Shown here: positions 1-10,548 of the stretch, piece by piece
How positions within the stretch are numbered: the stretch's first letter is position 1
Layout of the letters: the number at the start of each line of letters is the position of its first letter
Assembly: GCF_963082655.1 (NCBI RefSeq)
Contig: NC_081552.1
Coordinates: 51,488,946-51,552,945 of the forward strand
Direction: 5' to 3'
Length of the DNA: 64,000 nucleotides
From: Stomoxys calcitrans
Taxonomy: Eukaryota > Arthropoda > Insecta > Diptera > Muscidae
Made by a program: the position numbers and the translations under genes
Notes under the pieces: generated by a model
What the model saw: only the letters and a program-made list of their open reading frames with translations
What the model was told of the DNA's origin: nothing
Databases searched by the model: none

Positions 1-634
1 ATCCTTTTTACTTTTTTTTTGTGGTTATTATCTTTCTTTGCAAGTTCTTTTCCCGGTATCTCTTTCAGGGCAAACATGATAAAAGGAAAGAATTGCTGTG
101 ATTTTGGATTTATAATATCAAGTTATCATCTCATTCGGAATGAATTGAATGTTGGATCGAATAAAAATTGCGCCCATTAGGGGCTCAAGAAGTTAAATAG
201 GGAGATCGATTTATATGGGAGCTGTATCAGGCTATAACCGATTCAGACCATAATTGACACGTATGTTGAAGGTCATGAGAGAAGTCGTTGTACAAAATTT
301 CAGCCAAATCGAATAAAAATTGCGATCTCTAGAGGTTCAAGAATTTAAGATCCTCGTAACACATGAAAATTCTATGTTCCGGAAGACTATCGTCTGATAT
401 ACTGGCCAACCCACAAGTTGCACTAGACGTGATTTTAAACTATTATTTTGGAAAAAATGGACTGTTTCATCTTACAGAACAATATATACGTACTTTGTAA
501 AGAAGTTGAATGGGAAAACAGTGTTTAATACTTAGGTACAGTCACATATAATAAAGAAGTCAAACATCCTTATTAAAACACCATACCCTTTATAAACAGA
601 TCTTCGTCGTTGAACTTGGAGAACACGATTAATC
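1..634 (-). repeat. Decayed subfamily A-like fragment (about 40-355) plus unassigned sequence
   Basis: Positions 40-355 align by eye, with many changes, to the internal ~153-bp repeats and tail region of subfamily A elements in reverse orientation: the AAATTGCG, GGCTCAAGAAGT and TATATGGGAGCTGTATCAGG motifs are all present. No terminal hairpin or microsatellite is preserved. Positions 356-634 contain nothing I can assign. This is old repeat debris; the window edge cuts it. Confidence 0.6.
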
Positions 635-2108
635 AACAAGTAAAAGCGTGCTAAGTTCGGCCGGGCCGAACTTAGCACGCTTTGGATCGCATTTGTCGAG
701 TTCTTTTCCCGGCATCTCTTCTGAGGCAAAAAAGGATATAAGAAAAGATTTACTCTGTTATTAGAGCGATATCAACATATGGTCCGGGTTGGACCACAAT
801 TAAATTATATGTTGGAGACCTGTGTAAAATGTCAGCCAATTCGAATAAGAATTGCGCCCTCTAGAAGCTCAAGAAGTAAAATAGAGAGATCGATTTATAT
901 GGGAGCTGTATCGGCCTATCGACCGATTCAGACCATAATAATCACGTATGTTAACGGTCATGAGAGAATCCGTCGTACAAAGATTCAGGCAAATCGGATA
1001 AGAATTGCGCACTCTAGAGGCTCAAGAAGTCAAGACCCAAGATCGGTTTATATGACAGCTATATCAGGTTATGTACCGATTTGAACCATACTTAGCATAG
1101 TTGTTGGATATCATGACAAAACACATCGTGCGAAATTTCATTCCAATCGGATAAGCGCACTCTAGAGGCTCAAGAAGTCAAGACCCAAGATCGGCTTATA
1201 TGGCAGCTATATCAGGTTATGAACCGATTTGAACCATACTAGGCACAGTTGGTGGATATCATATCGAAACACGTCGTGCCAAACTTCATTCAAATCGGAT
1301 AAGAATTGCGCCCTCTAGAGGCTCAAGAAGTCAAGATCCAGATCGGTTTATACGGCAGCTATATCAGGTTATGGATCGATTTGAACCTTATTTGACACAG
1401 TTGTTGAAAGTAAGAATAAAATACGTCATGCAAAACTTCAGCCAAATCGGATAAGAATTGCGCACTCTAGAAGCTCAAGAAGTCAAGACCCAAGATCGGT
1501 TTATATGGCAGCTATATCAGGTTATGGAACGATGTGAACCATACTTGGTGCAGTTATTGGACATCATAACGAAACACGTCGAGCAAAATTTCATCCTAAT
1601 CGGATAAGAATTGCGCACTCTAGAGGCTCAAGAGTTTAAGGCCCAAGATCGGTTTATATGACAGCTATATCAGGTTATGGACCGATTTGAACCACACTTG
1701 GTGCAGTTATTGGATATCGTAACAAAACACCTCGTGCAAAATTTCATTCCAATCGGGTAAGAATTGCGCATTCTAGAGGCTCAAGAAGTCAAGACCCAAG
1801 ATCGGTTTATATGGCAGCTATATCAAAACATGGACCGATTTGAACCACACTTGGCATAGTTATTGGAAATCATAACAAAATACGTCGTGCCAAATTTCAT
1901 CACAGTCGAATAAGAATTGCGCACTCTAGAGGCTCAAGAAGTCAAGACCCAAGATCGGACGGACGGACGGACATGGCTAGATCGACATAAAATGTCGCGA
2001 CGATCAAGAATATATATACTTTATAGGATCTCAGACAAATATTTCGAGTAGTTACAAACAGAATGACGAAATTAGTATACCCCCATCTTATGGTGGAGGG
2101 TATAAAAA
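635..2108 (-). mobile_element. Subfamily A mini-me/DINE-1-like element, copy A1 (reverse)
   Basis: The element begins at its hairpin end (ACAAGTAAAAGCGTGC then a GGCCGGGCC hairpin), runs through about eight ~153-bp repeats containing the GATATAGCTGCCATATA core (read in reverse), then a short GACGGACGGACGGAC microsatellite, a TA-rich core, and ends in GGTGGAGGGTATA. It has no coding capacity; the open frames are read-through of the repeat. Unlike other copies, its hairpin end carries a 41-bp perfect palindrome (643-683) that replaces the usual subterminal inverted repeat. Family assignment rests on the (TA)n - core - (GTCY)n layout known for dipteran mini-me elements and on the hairpin plus subterminal repeats known for DINE-1/Helentron-associated elements; that link is inference. 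Confidence 0.8.
643..683. repeat. 41-bp perfect palindrome in A1 terminus
   Basis: Twenty-base arms (AAAGCGTGCTAAGTTCGGCC and its reverse complement) flank a single central G at 663. Other A copies have only the inner GTTCGGCC/GGCCGAAC part, followed by TATACCCTCCACC; here that motif is missing. Confidence 0.95.
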
Positions 2109-2170
2109 AAACCATATAGCTGCGCGAGTATTTTTACGGCTGAAAGGTGATAAAAATTTACATTAATGTC

Positions 2171-3780
2171 AACAAGTAAAAAGGCGTTAAGTTCGGCCGG
2201 GCCGAACTTTGGATACCCACCACCTCGGGTATATATGTAAACCACCTTTCATTAAAATTCGGTGAAAATTTCATACCTTATATTCATATACCTCATACCG
2301 ATCTGAACTATATACGACACGGATGTCGAAAAGCCGAACATAAGTCACTGTGTCAAATTTCAGTGAAATCGGATTATAAATGCGCCTTTTATGGGGCCAA
2401 GACTTTAAATCGAGATATCGGTCTACATGGCAGCTATATCCAAATCTGGACCGATTTGGGCCTTGTTGCATAAACATGTCGAAGAGCCTAACACAAAGCA
2501 CTGTCCCAAATTTCGGCGAAATCGGACAATAAATGCCTCTTTTATGGGCCCTAAACCTTAAATCCAGAGATCGGTCTATATGGCAGCTATATTCAAATCT
2601 GGACCGATCTGGGCAAAATTTAAGAAGGACGTCGAAGAGCCTAACCAAACTCACTGTCTAAAATTTCAGCGACATCGGACAATAAATGCGTCTTTTATGG
2701 CCCCAAAACCTAAAACCTACATATCGGTCTATATGGCAGCTATATCCAAATCTGGACCGATCTGTGCGATATTGCAGAAGTATGTCAAGGGGCTTAACTT
2801 AACTCACTGTTCCAAATTTCGGGGACATCGGGCAATAAATGAGCATTTTATGGGCCCAAAACTATAAATCAAGAAATCGGTCTATATGGCAGCTATATCC
2901 AAATTCGAACCGATCTGGACCAAATTGAAGAAATATGTCAAAGGGCCTAACACATCTCGCTGTCCCAAATTTCAGCAAAATCGGATAATAAATGTGGGTA
3001 TTATGGGCCTTACACCATAAATCGGAGGATCGATCTATATGGCAGCTATATCCAAATCTGGACCGATCTGAGCCAAATTAACGAAGGATGTCGATGGGCC
3101 TTACACAATTCACTGCCCCGAATTTCATGAAAATCGGATAATAAATGTGGCTTTTGTGGGCCTAAGACCCTAAACCGGAGGATCGGTCTATATGGCAGCT
3201 ATATCCAAATCTGAACCGATCTGGACCAAATTAAAGAAACATGTCAAAAGGCCTAAGACAACTCACTGTCCCAAATTTCAGCGAAATCGGACCATAAATG
3301 TGGCATTTATGGGCCTTTGACCCTAAATCGGAGGATCGGTCTATATGGCAGCTATATCCAAATCTGGACCGATCTGAGCCAAATTGACAAAGGATGTCGA
3401 AGGGCCTAACACAACTCACTGTCCCAAATTTCAACAAAATCGGATAATAAATGTGGCTTTTATGGGCCTAAGACCCTAAATCGGCGGATCGGTCTATATG
3501 GGGGCTATATCAAGATATAGTCCGATATAGCCCATCTTCGAACTTAACCTGCTTATGGACAAAAAAAGAATCTGTGCAAAATTTCAGCTCAATATCTCTA
3601 TTTTTAAAGACTGTAGCGTGATTTCAACAGACAGACGGACGGACATGGCTAGATCGTCTTAGATTTTTACGCTGATCAAGAATATATATGCATTATAGGG
3701 TCGGAAATGGATATTTCGATGTGTTGCAAACGGAATGACAAAATGAATATACCCCCATCCTTCGGTGGTGGGTATAAAAA
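2171..3780 (-). mobile_element. Subfamily B mini-me/DINE-1-like element, copy B1 (reverse)
   Basis: Starts with AACAAGTAAAAAGGCG and the hairpin AAGTTCGGCC-G-GGCCGAACTT, followed by GGATACCCACCACC. Internal units of ~153 bp carry TATATGGCAGCTATATCCAAAT. The far end has ACAGACAGACGGACGGAC, a TATATATGC core and GGTGGTGGGTATA. It differs from subfamily A by CACCACC in place of CTCCACC at both termini and by its own repeat sequence. Non-coding; open frames such as 2271-2654 are read-through of the tandem repeat. Confidence 0.85.
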
Positions 3781-4223
3781 TTAATCATATAAAAGGTTTG
3801 AGCGAGCCAAGTGCTCGTGTAATCAAAACTTCAAATAATGTAACATTACAAAATACAACAGCAACATAAAATGAGCTCAAAATCTACAATCTACTTCCAC
3901 ATTAAGTCAAACTTACAACAACAACCTTGAAAGTGATCAACGCAACAGAAAATATAGCAACAACAACATGCCTTATAATTCGCTAACTCATCTATGTTCC
4001 AGCTGTTCCTTTCCCAATGCATGTGATTGTGTAATGGCAGATTTTTTGGCTACACAATTAGATTACACCTATGGAATACACTTGGTTCCGTGGATCTTTT
4101 GGAAGTTGTACTGATGGATTCGCCGGGATTCGAACCTGCGCACTCAGAGCAGCAGCTAGATCCCTGATCTAGCGTTCGAAGCCGTTGTATTTATGGCTTC
4201 CAAAAGATGCAGAGAACCATGTA
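3781..4223 (-). mobile_element. SINE-like repeat with tRNA-like B-box, left part (interrupted by mariner)
   Basis: On the minus strand, 4116-4193 includes GGTTCGAATCC, a canonical RNA polymerase III B-box, preceded by a degenerate A-box-like TAGATCAGGG. Downstream (3990-4090, minus) lies a body shared with the repeat at 8408-8634 (AAATCTGCCATTACACAA, CACATGCATT). Inside this part, GGTTCCGTGGATCTTTTGGAAG (4084-4105) is repeated inverted at 4197-4217. A tRNA-derived SINE is the simplest reading. It is not a functional tRNA: no cloverleaf pairs well. The rest (3781-3985) is unassigned. Confidence 0.5.
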
Positions 4224-4830
4224 AAGGGTGATTTTTTTGAGGTTAGGATTTTCATGCATTAGTATTTGACAGATCACGTGGGATTTCAGACATGGTGTCA
4301 AAGAGAAAGATGCTCAGTATGCTTTGACATTTCATCATGAATAGACTTACTAACGAGCAACGCTTGCAAATCATTGAATTTTATTACCAAAATCAGTGTT
4401 CGGTTCGAAATGTGTTCATTCACCGTAACGTTGCGTCCAACAGCATCTTTGAAAAAATACGGTCCAATGATTCCACCAGCGTACAAACCACACCAAACAG
4501 TGCATTTTTCGGGATGCATGGGCAGTTCTTGAACGGCTTCTGGTTGCTCTTCACTCCAAATGCGGCAATTTTGCTTATTTACGTAGCCATTCAACCAGAA
4601 ATGAGCCTCATCGCTGAACAAAATTTGTCAAAATTTGAACACATTTCGAACCGAACACTGATTTTGGTAATAAAATTCAATGATTTGCAAGCGTTGCTCG
4701 TTAGTAAGTCTATTCATGATGAAATGTCAAAGCATACTGAGCATCTTTCTCTTTGACAACATGTCTGAAATCCCACGTGATCTGTCAAATACTAATGCAT
4801 GAAAATCCTAACCTCAAAAAAATCACCCTT
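4224..4830. mobile_element. Fold-back mariner-like element, 194-bp inverted arms around a transposase fragment
   Basis: A 607-bp element flanked by TA on both sides (4222-4223 and 4831-4832), the Tc1/mariner target duplication. The arms 4224-4417 and 4637-4830 are inverted copies with one mismatch noticed (4295). Both arms encode the same transposase N-terminus (MNRLTNEQRLQIIEFYYQNQ..., on + from 4337). The centre (4418-4636) encodes, on minus, part of the catalytic domain (FSDEAHFWLNGYVNKQNC, then HPEKCTVWCGLYAGG and IGPYFFKDA). The gene is therefore an internally deleted, inverted chimera with no functional transposase. Family knowledge: the SDEAHF block carries the first catalytic Asp of mariner-type DD(E/D) transposases. 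Confidence 0.88.
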
Positions 4831-4945
4831 TATATGCCATTGAGTAGTGTAATCGTGAAGACGAAAAATCTGTACACATACACATGCATTTGGAATGAAA
4901 CAGCTGGAAGACAGGGTTATCGAAGGTCACGGAAGAGGCCACTGT
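4831..4945 (+). mobile_element. SINE-like repeat, right part
   Basis: Resembles 8463-8566: the TATGCCATTGAGTAGTGT, ACACATGCATT and ACAGCTGGAAGACA blocks match with changes. It adjoins the mariner element at its TA target site, so the mariner probably jumped into this repeat. Orientation is opposite to the left part, so two copies or an inverted copy may be present. Confidence 0.5.
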
Positions 4946-5790
4946 ACAAAGTTTTAGCCAAATTGGATAAGAATAGCGCCCTCTATATGCTTCAGAAGTC
5001 AAGATTCCAGATCGGTTTATATGACTGCTATATCAAGATATGTACCGATTTTAACCATACTTAGCACAGTTTTGGAAGTCATAACGAAACATTTCATGCA
5101 CAATTTTAGCCAAATCGGATGAGAATATCGCCCTCTATTGGTTCAGCTAACCTCTTAACACATGTGCTTAGTACACAAATACTATCCGATTTAGCTGAAA
5201 TGTGCATATAATTTTTTATTCTAACTTCCAACAGCTATGTTAGGTATGGTCCAAAGCGGTTTATAACCAGATATAGCTCCCATATAAAACCATCTCTGAT
5301 CTTGAGTTCTCAAGCCGCTAGAGGGCGCAACTATTATTCAATTTGGCTGAATTTGAATGCATGTTTCAATGCATGCATAATGGGGTAGGTTTCAACTTCT
5401 AACAACTATGTTGAGTATGGTCCAAATGCGTTAATTACCTTATAAAGCTCCCATATAAACCGATCTCGGATCTTGAGTTCTTAAGCCTAGCGGCTTAAGA
5501 ACTCAAGATCTTAAGAGGGCGCAGTTATTACCCGATTTGGTTGAAATTTTGCACAAAGTGTTTTGTTATGACTTCTAAGGCCGCACAAGGACTTCCAAGT
5601 TATAAACCCCAATGGGTTTATAACCTGGTATAGCTCCAATAGCACAGCAATTCTTTCACTTATCATTTGTTTCCCTATAAAGAGATATCGGGCAAATGCG
5701 ATCCATGGCGTAGGGTATGTAAGATTCGGTCCAGCCTAGTTTCGCACGATTTTGCTCGTTTTGTATGAAGTTTAGTTTTTTTTAATAAAA
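4946..5790 (+). repeat. Decayed subfamily A-like element fragment
   Basis: Old, diverged internal ~153-bp repeats (AAGTTTTAGCCAAATTGG, CAGATCGGTTTATATGAC, AACCAGATATAGCTCC) and a decayed tail near 5680-5760 (AGATATCGGGCAAATGCGATCCATGGC, GATTCGGTCC). Orientation changes within the stretch (near 5150), so it is rearranged. It contains the 42-bp fold-back at 5469-5510. Confidence 0.55.
5469..5510. repeat. 42-bp hairpin: 19-bp perfect inverted arms, 4-bp loop
   Basis: GATCTTGAGTTCTTAAGCC at 5469-5487 and its exact reverse complement at 5492-5510, with TAGC between. Related repeats in this window have only the first arm (compare 5306-5340), so the second is a local fold-back addition. Confidence 0.95.
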
Positions 5791-6370
5791 TGTGAAAAGA
5801 AATTGGTATTAGTGTTTTTCTTGAGCGTAGTCTCTGCAATACTCCACAGTTTACTTCTTTTGAGTATTTATTAAGACAAAGTACATTTAGTGCAGATGAA
5901 TGATTATGTTAAAGTGATGTTTAAAAAAAAGAGATTTATTCGTTTTTTTTTCGACAGACTTGCATTCACTCTGCCCTCCCCTTCCACTTCGCCATATATG
6001 TAAATCACCTGCCAGATTTTTTTTATTACAGCTCATTTTAAAAAGAATAAACAACAGCACAGCAGAAGAAGCAGGTCTTCATATGCGTGGCATCTAAAAG
6101 TCAGTCCCAATAAAATTATGGGGTTTTATTACCTTACCATTTTCTTGTTCTGTTGAACACAAAAAACAAAGTCATCCAAAATAAACAACAAGAAACATTT
6201 TAAAATTGTAGCATAAATGCATTTAATTGCTTTGGTGTTTAAGTTCTCTGTGAATTTTATTTGAGTTGCTCATGTTACTCTGAAATTTTGTTTATATAAC
6301 CCTGCTGTTTTTAAAAGGGTCCTTAAACTTTAGGATGTCTGTTTTTAAGTTTTAGTTTTTTGTTTCTGTT
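5791..6370. other. Unassigned AT-rich interval
   Basis: AT-rich sequence without terminal repeats, motifs or a credible coding frame. I see nothing specific in it. Confidence 0.5.
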
Positions 6371-7887
6371 TTTATACCCTCCACCATAAGATGGGGGGTA
6401 TACTAATTTCGTCATTCTGTTTGTAACTACTCGAAATATTCGTCTGAGACCCCATAAAGTATATATATTCTTGATCGTCGTGAAATTTTATGTCGATCTA
6501 GCCATGTCCGTCCGTCTGTCCGTCCGTCCGTCCGTCCGTCCGTCCGTCCGTCCGTCCGTCCGTCTGTCTGTCGAAAGCACGCTAACTTTCGAAGGAGTAA
6601 AGCTAGCCGCTTGAAATTTTGCACAAATACTTCTTATTAGTGTAGGTCGGTTGGTATTGTAAATGGGCCATATCGGTCCATGTTTTGATATAGCTGCCAT
6701 ATAAACCGATCTTGGGTCTTGACTTCTTGAGCCTCTAGAGTGTGCAATTCCTATCCTATTGGAATGAAATTTTGCATGACGTGTTTTGCTATGATATCCA
6801 ACAACTGTGCCAAGTATGGTTCAAATCCGTTCATAACCTGATATAGCTGCCATATAAACCGATCTTGGGTCTTGACTTCTTGAGCCTCTAGAGTGCGCAA
6901 TTCTTATCCGATTGAAATGAAATTTTGCACGACGTGTTTTGTTATGATATCCAACAACTGTGCCAAGTATGGTTCAAATCGGTCCATAACCTGATATAGC
7001 TACCATATAAACCGATCTTGGGTCTTGACTTCTTGACCCTCTAGAGGGCGCAATTCTTATCTGATTGGAATGGAATTTCGCACGACGTGTTTTGTTATGA
7101 TACCCAACAACTGTGCCAAGTATGGTTCAAATCGGTCCATAACCTGTAATAGCTACCATATAAACCGATCTTGGGTCTTGACTTCTTGACCCTCTAGAGG
7201 GCACAATTCTTATCCGATTTGAATGAATTTTTGCACGAAGTATTTCGTTATGATATCCAACAACTGTGCCAAGTATGGTTCAAATCGGTTCATAACCTGA
7301 TATAGCTGTCATATAAACAGATCTGGGGATTTGATTTCTTGAGCTTCTGGAGGGCGCAATTCCTATCCGATTTGGCTGAAATTTTGCATGATGTATTTTA
7401 TTTTTACTTTCAACAACTGTGTCAAATAAGGTTCAAATCGGTTCATAACCTGATATAGCTGCCATATAAACAGATCTGGGATCTTGACTTCTTGACCACT
7501 AGAGGTCGCAATTATTATCCGACATGCCTGAAATTTTGTACGATGGATCCTCTCATGACCATCAACAAACGTGTTTATTATGGTCTGAATCGGTCTATAG
7601 CCCGATACAGATCCCATATAAATCGTTCTCTCTATTTTACTTCGTGAGTCCCATTGGGCGCAATTCTTATACGAATTGGCTGAAATTTTACACAGGTCTC
7701 CAACATATAATTTAATTGTGGTCCGAACCGGACCATATCTTGATATCGTTTTAATAGCAGAGCAACTCTTTTCTTATATCCTTTTTTGCCTAAGAAGAGA
7801 TGCCGGGAAAAAAACTCGACAAATGCGATCCATGGTGGAGGGTATATAAGATTCGGCCCGGCCGAACTTAGCACGCTTTTACTTGTT
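6371..7887 (+). mobile_element. Subfamily A mini-me/DINE-1-like element, copy A2 (complete)
   Basis: Complete layout. Start TATACCCTCCACCATAAG then GGGGGGTATAC; GTCTGAGACCCC; TATATATTC core; a (GTCC)n microsatellite of about 16 tetramers (~6508-6572); about six ~153-bp units with GATATAGCTGCCATATAAAC at 6687, 6840 and 6993 onward; a variant tail region; GGTGGAGGGTATATAAG; the hairpin TTCGGCC-C-GGCCGAA; and the end GCACGCTTTTACTTG. No protein is encoded. This is one of the best reference copies of the subfamily in the window. Confidence 0.85.
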
Positions 7888-8410
7888 TTTTTTTTTTTTT
7901 TATATATCTCATGCCTTTTGAGTTGGTAATTGTACAAAGCATTCGTGTTTAGTCAACAGCATATAAAAATCCCAGAAAAGCTTGTTTTGGTTCATTACAA
8001 GAGTACACAAAACGCAATTTGTTTTGAATAGATGACAGTGACTATATTGAAAAATTTCTACTCTATTTTCTATAGAAATAAAATGTTGTTGATTATTTGA
8101 TTGAAATAGAAACAGTGATGTCAATAGTTTAAAAATAAATTTATTTTGTTGTAGATCATATCTTGAAAATGCATTTCATTGAAATGCGAAATATCGATGC
8201 ATAAATAATAAATAATAAAGAAAAGAGAAAAACCAGAAAGTCCTCGAGCTTGAATAAAAAACAACATTTTTTATAGAAATACAATTTAAAAAAATTTTCT
8301 TTGGCAATAAAATGTTGACAAAATTTTCTACAGAAATACAATTTTGACACATTTTTCATACCCTATTTAATGTAATTTTGACAAAATTTTCTATAGAAAT
8401 AAAGTTGTCT
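7888..8410. repeat. AT-rich interval with AAATTTTCTATAGAAATA-type tandem repeats
   Basis: From ~8260 the sequence is a degenerate ~28-30-bp tandem repeat built on ACAAAATTTTCTATAGAAAT. The same motif recurs at 8790-8890, ~16250-16400 and 24950-25065, so it is a dispersed low-complexity family. 7888-8150 has no assignable content. Confidence 0.6.
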
Positions 8411-8634
8411 GGCGTTCGAAGCCATCAATACAGCTTGTAGCTGATGCACTGAATCACGTATATACCATGGGAGTAGTGTTATTGTGTAGACAAGAAATCT
8501 GCCATTACACAAAAACACATGCATTAGGAAAAGTACAGCTAATAGACAAGGTTGTCGAACGTGGTTAATGTGGTATTTATATCATAGATGTGTTTTCGCT
8601 ATAAATTCCGTATAAGTACAACCAACCAACGAAA
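8408..8634 (+). mobile_element. SINE-like repeat, second copy
   Basis: Begins near GGCGTTCGAAGCC, contains AATCTGCCATTACACAA and ACACATGCATT as in the 3990-4090 and 4831-4945 copies, and ends in ACAACCAACCAACG, a short tandem tail of the kind seen at the 3' end of many SINEs. The promoter-like part is poorly preserved in this copy. A second decayed copy of the same family supports its mobility. Confidence 0.5.
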
Positions 8635-8639
8635 GGCAT

Positions 8640-9000
8640 TTGAAGCCTTCACAATTAATATGGCTGAGGTGTAATCCTAAACCAAATTACGAAACGCTTT
8701 CCATAGAGTTGCGATCTCTGGCTTTCCCTTTTCATTTGCAAAGAAAATCTCCGATCATTGAGCTCGTCTCGAAAGAGAAACTAACAAATAAAGTTTTGAC
8801 AAAATTTTTAATGGAAATAAAATTTTGACAAAATTATCTATGGAAATAAAATTTTGACAAAATTTTCTATGGAAATAAAATTTTTACAAAATTTTTGTAT
8901 ATACAAAAAAAAATTATTCCGATAATTTTTTCAATTTTCGTTTGTTTCTCTTTCGGGACGAGCCAACTCACCGGCCATATTAGGTGTGAAGGTTGCAAGG
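8640..9000. repeat. Inverted-repeat block around AAATTTTGACA tandem repeats
   Basis: AATATGGCTGAG...GAGCTCGTCTCGAAAGAGAAAC (8657-8785) is matched, inverted and imperfect, by GTTTCTCTTTCGGGACGAGC...GGCCATATTAGGTGTGAAG (8943-8993). Between them, ~8790-8890, lie three to four copies of a ~29-bp ATGGAAATAAAATTTTGAC repeat. This could be a decayed inverted-repeat transposon or a fold-back; no target duplication is clear. Confidence 0.45.
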
Positions 9001-9091
9001 GCCGTACGTAGGTATGTTGTACTTTTCCAACTAAAAATTTAATTGAAAATAGAAAACGTTTTAAATTTAAAAAATTAATTGAATCATTAAT

Positions 9092-10443
9092 TTTTATACC
9101 CACCACCGAAGGATGGGGGTATATTCATTTTGTCATTCCGTTTGCAACACATCGAAATATCCATTTCCGACCCTATAAAGTATATATATTCTTGATCAGC
9201 GTAAAAATCTAAGACGATCTAGGCATGTCCGTCCGTCTGTCCGTCTGTCTGTTGAAATCACGCTACAGTCTTTAAAAATTGAGATATTGAGCTGAAATTT
9301 TGCACAGATTCTTTTTTTGTCCATAAGCAGGTTAAGTTCGAAGATGGGCTATATCGGACTATATCTTCATATAGACCGATCCGCCGATTTAGGGTCTTAG
9401 GCCCATAAAAGCCACATTTATTATCCGATTTTGCTGAAATTTGGAAAAGTGAGTTTTGTTAGGCCCTTCGAAATCCTTCGTCAATTTGGCTCAGATCGGT
9501 TCAGATTTGGATATAGCTGCCATATAGGCCGACCCTCCGATTTAGGGTCTAAGGGCCATAAAAGCCACATTTTTTATCCGATTCCGCTGAAATTCGGGAC
9601 AGTGAGTTATGTTAGGCCCTTCGACATCCTTTGTCAATTTGGCCCAGATCGGTTCAGATTTGGATATAGCTGCCATATAGACCGATCCTCCGATTTATGG
9701 TGTTAGGCCCATAAAAGCCACATTTATTACTCGATTTTGCTGAAATTTGGGACAGTGAGTTGTCTTAGGCCTCTCGACATATTTTTTCAATTTAGACCAG
9801 ATCGGTTCAGATTTGGATATAGCTGCTATATAGACCGATTTCTTGATTTAAGGTTTTGGGCCCATAAAATGCTCATTTATTGTCCGATGTCGCCGAAATT
9901 CGGGACAGTGAGTTAAGTTAAGCCCCTTGACATATCGCACAGATCGGTTCAAATTTAGATATAGCTGCCATATAGACCGATATCTAGGTTTTAGGTTTTG
10001 GGGCCATAAAGACGCATTTATTGTCCGATGTCGCTGAAATTTGAGACAGTGAGTTCAGTTAGGCTCTTTGACGTCCTTCTTCAATTTTGCCCAGATCGAT
10101 CCAGATTTGAATATAGCTGCCATGTAGACCGATCTCTCGATTTAAAGTCTTCGCCCCATAAAAAGCGCATTTATAATCCGATTTCACTGAAATTTTACAT
10201 AGTAACTTATGTTAGGCTTTTCAACATCCGTGTCGTATATTGTTCAAATCGGTTAATTTTTAGATATAGCTACTGTACTTATTAGTATTTGGTCCAAATC
10301 GGAACATGTTTTGATATAACTGATATGGGTCATAAGGTATGAAATTTTCACCGAAGTTTGATGAAAGGTGGTTTACATATATACCCGAGGTGGTGGGTAT
10401 CCAAAGTTCGGCCCGGCCGAACTTAACGCCTTTTTACTTGTTT
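9092..10443 (+). mobile_element. Subfamily B element, copy B2 (complete)
   Basis: Start TATACCCACCACCGAAGG, GCAACACATCGAAATATCC, TATATATTC core, short (GTCY)n, units of 153 bp (GGATATAGC at 9509, 9662 and 9815), GGTGGTGGGTATCC, hairpin AAGTTCGGCC-C-GGCCGAACTT, end TTTTTACTTGTT. The flanks on both sides are the same AATTAATTGATTCAAT-type AT repeat, so this is a clean insertion. Confidence 0.85.
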
Positions 10444-10548
10444 TAATTGAAATCAGATTTTTTTCCAATTATGATCGTGATTGAAGTTAAGGCAATTTTC
10501 AATCAAAAAATTAATTGATTCAATCAGTTTTCTAATTGAATCTAAACT
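10444..10548. repeat. AT-rich AATTAATTGATTCAAT repeat between two insertions
   Basis: Low-complexity repeat of AATTGAAT/AATCAATT words. Matching sequence lies at 9030-9091 and 12181-12290, on the outer sides of B2 and A3, which suggests both elements inserted into one AT-rich tract. Confidence 0.6.

Noticed and set aside
2271..2867. Open frames with repeated RSRFGYSCHIDRSLDL or IWQLYPNLDRSE-type motifs in B elements
   Set aside because: Same reasoning: tandem 153-bp units without stops in some frames. No start context, and no conservation of frame between copies.
4116..4193. tRNA gene on minus strand
   Set aside because: A B-box is present, but the D-arm, anticodon arm and acceptor stem do not pair convincingly. 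Better read as a SINE promoter.
6427..6700. Open frames with TDGRTDGRTDGRTDGR repeats
   Set aside because: Translation of the (GTCC)n microsatellite in element A2. The same artefact occurs at 14788, 26115, 40625 and 62517.
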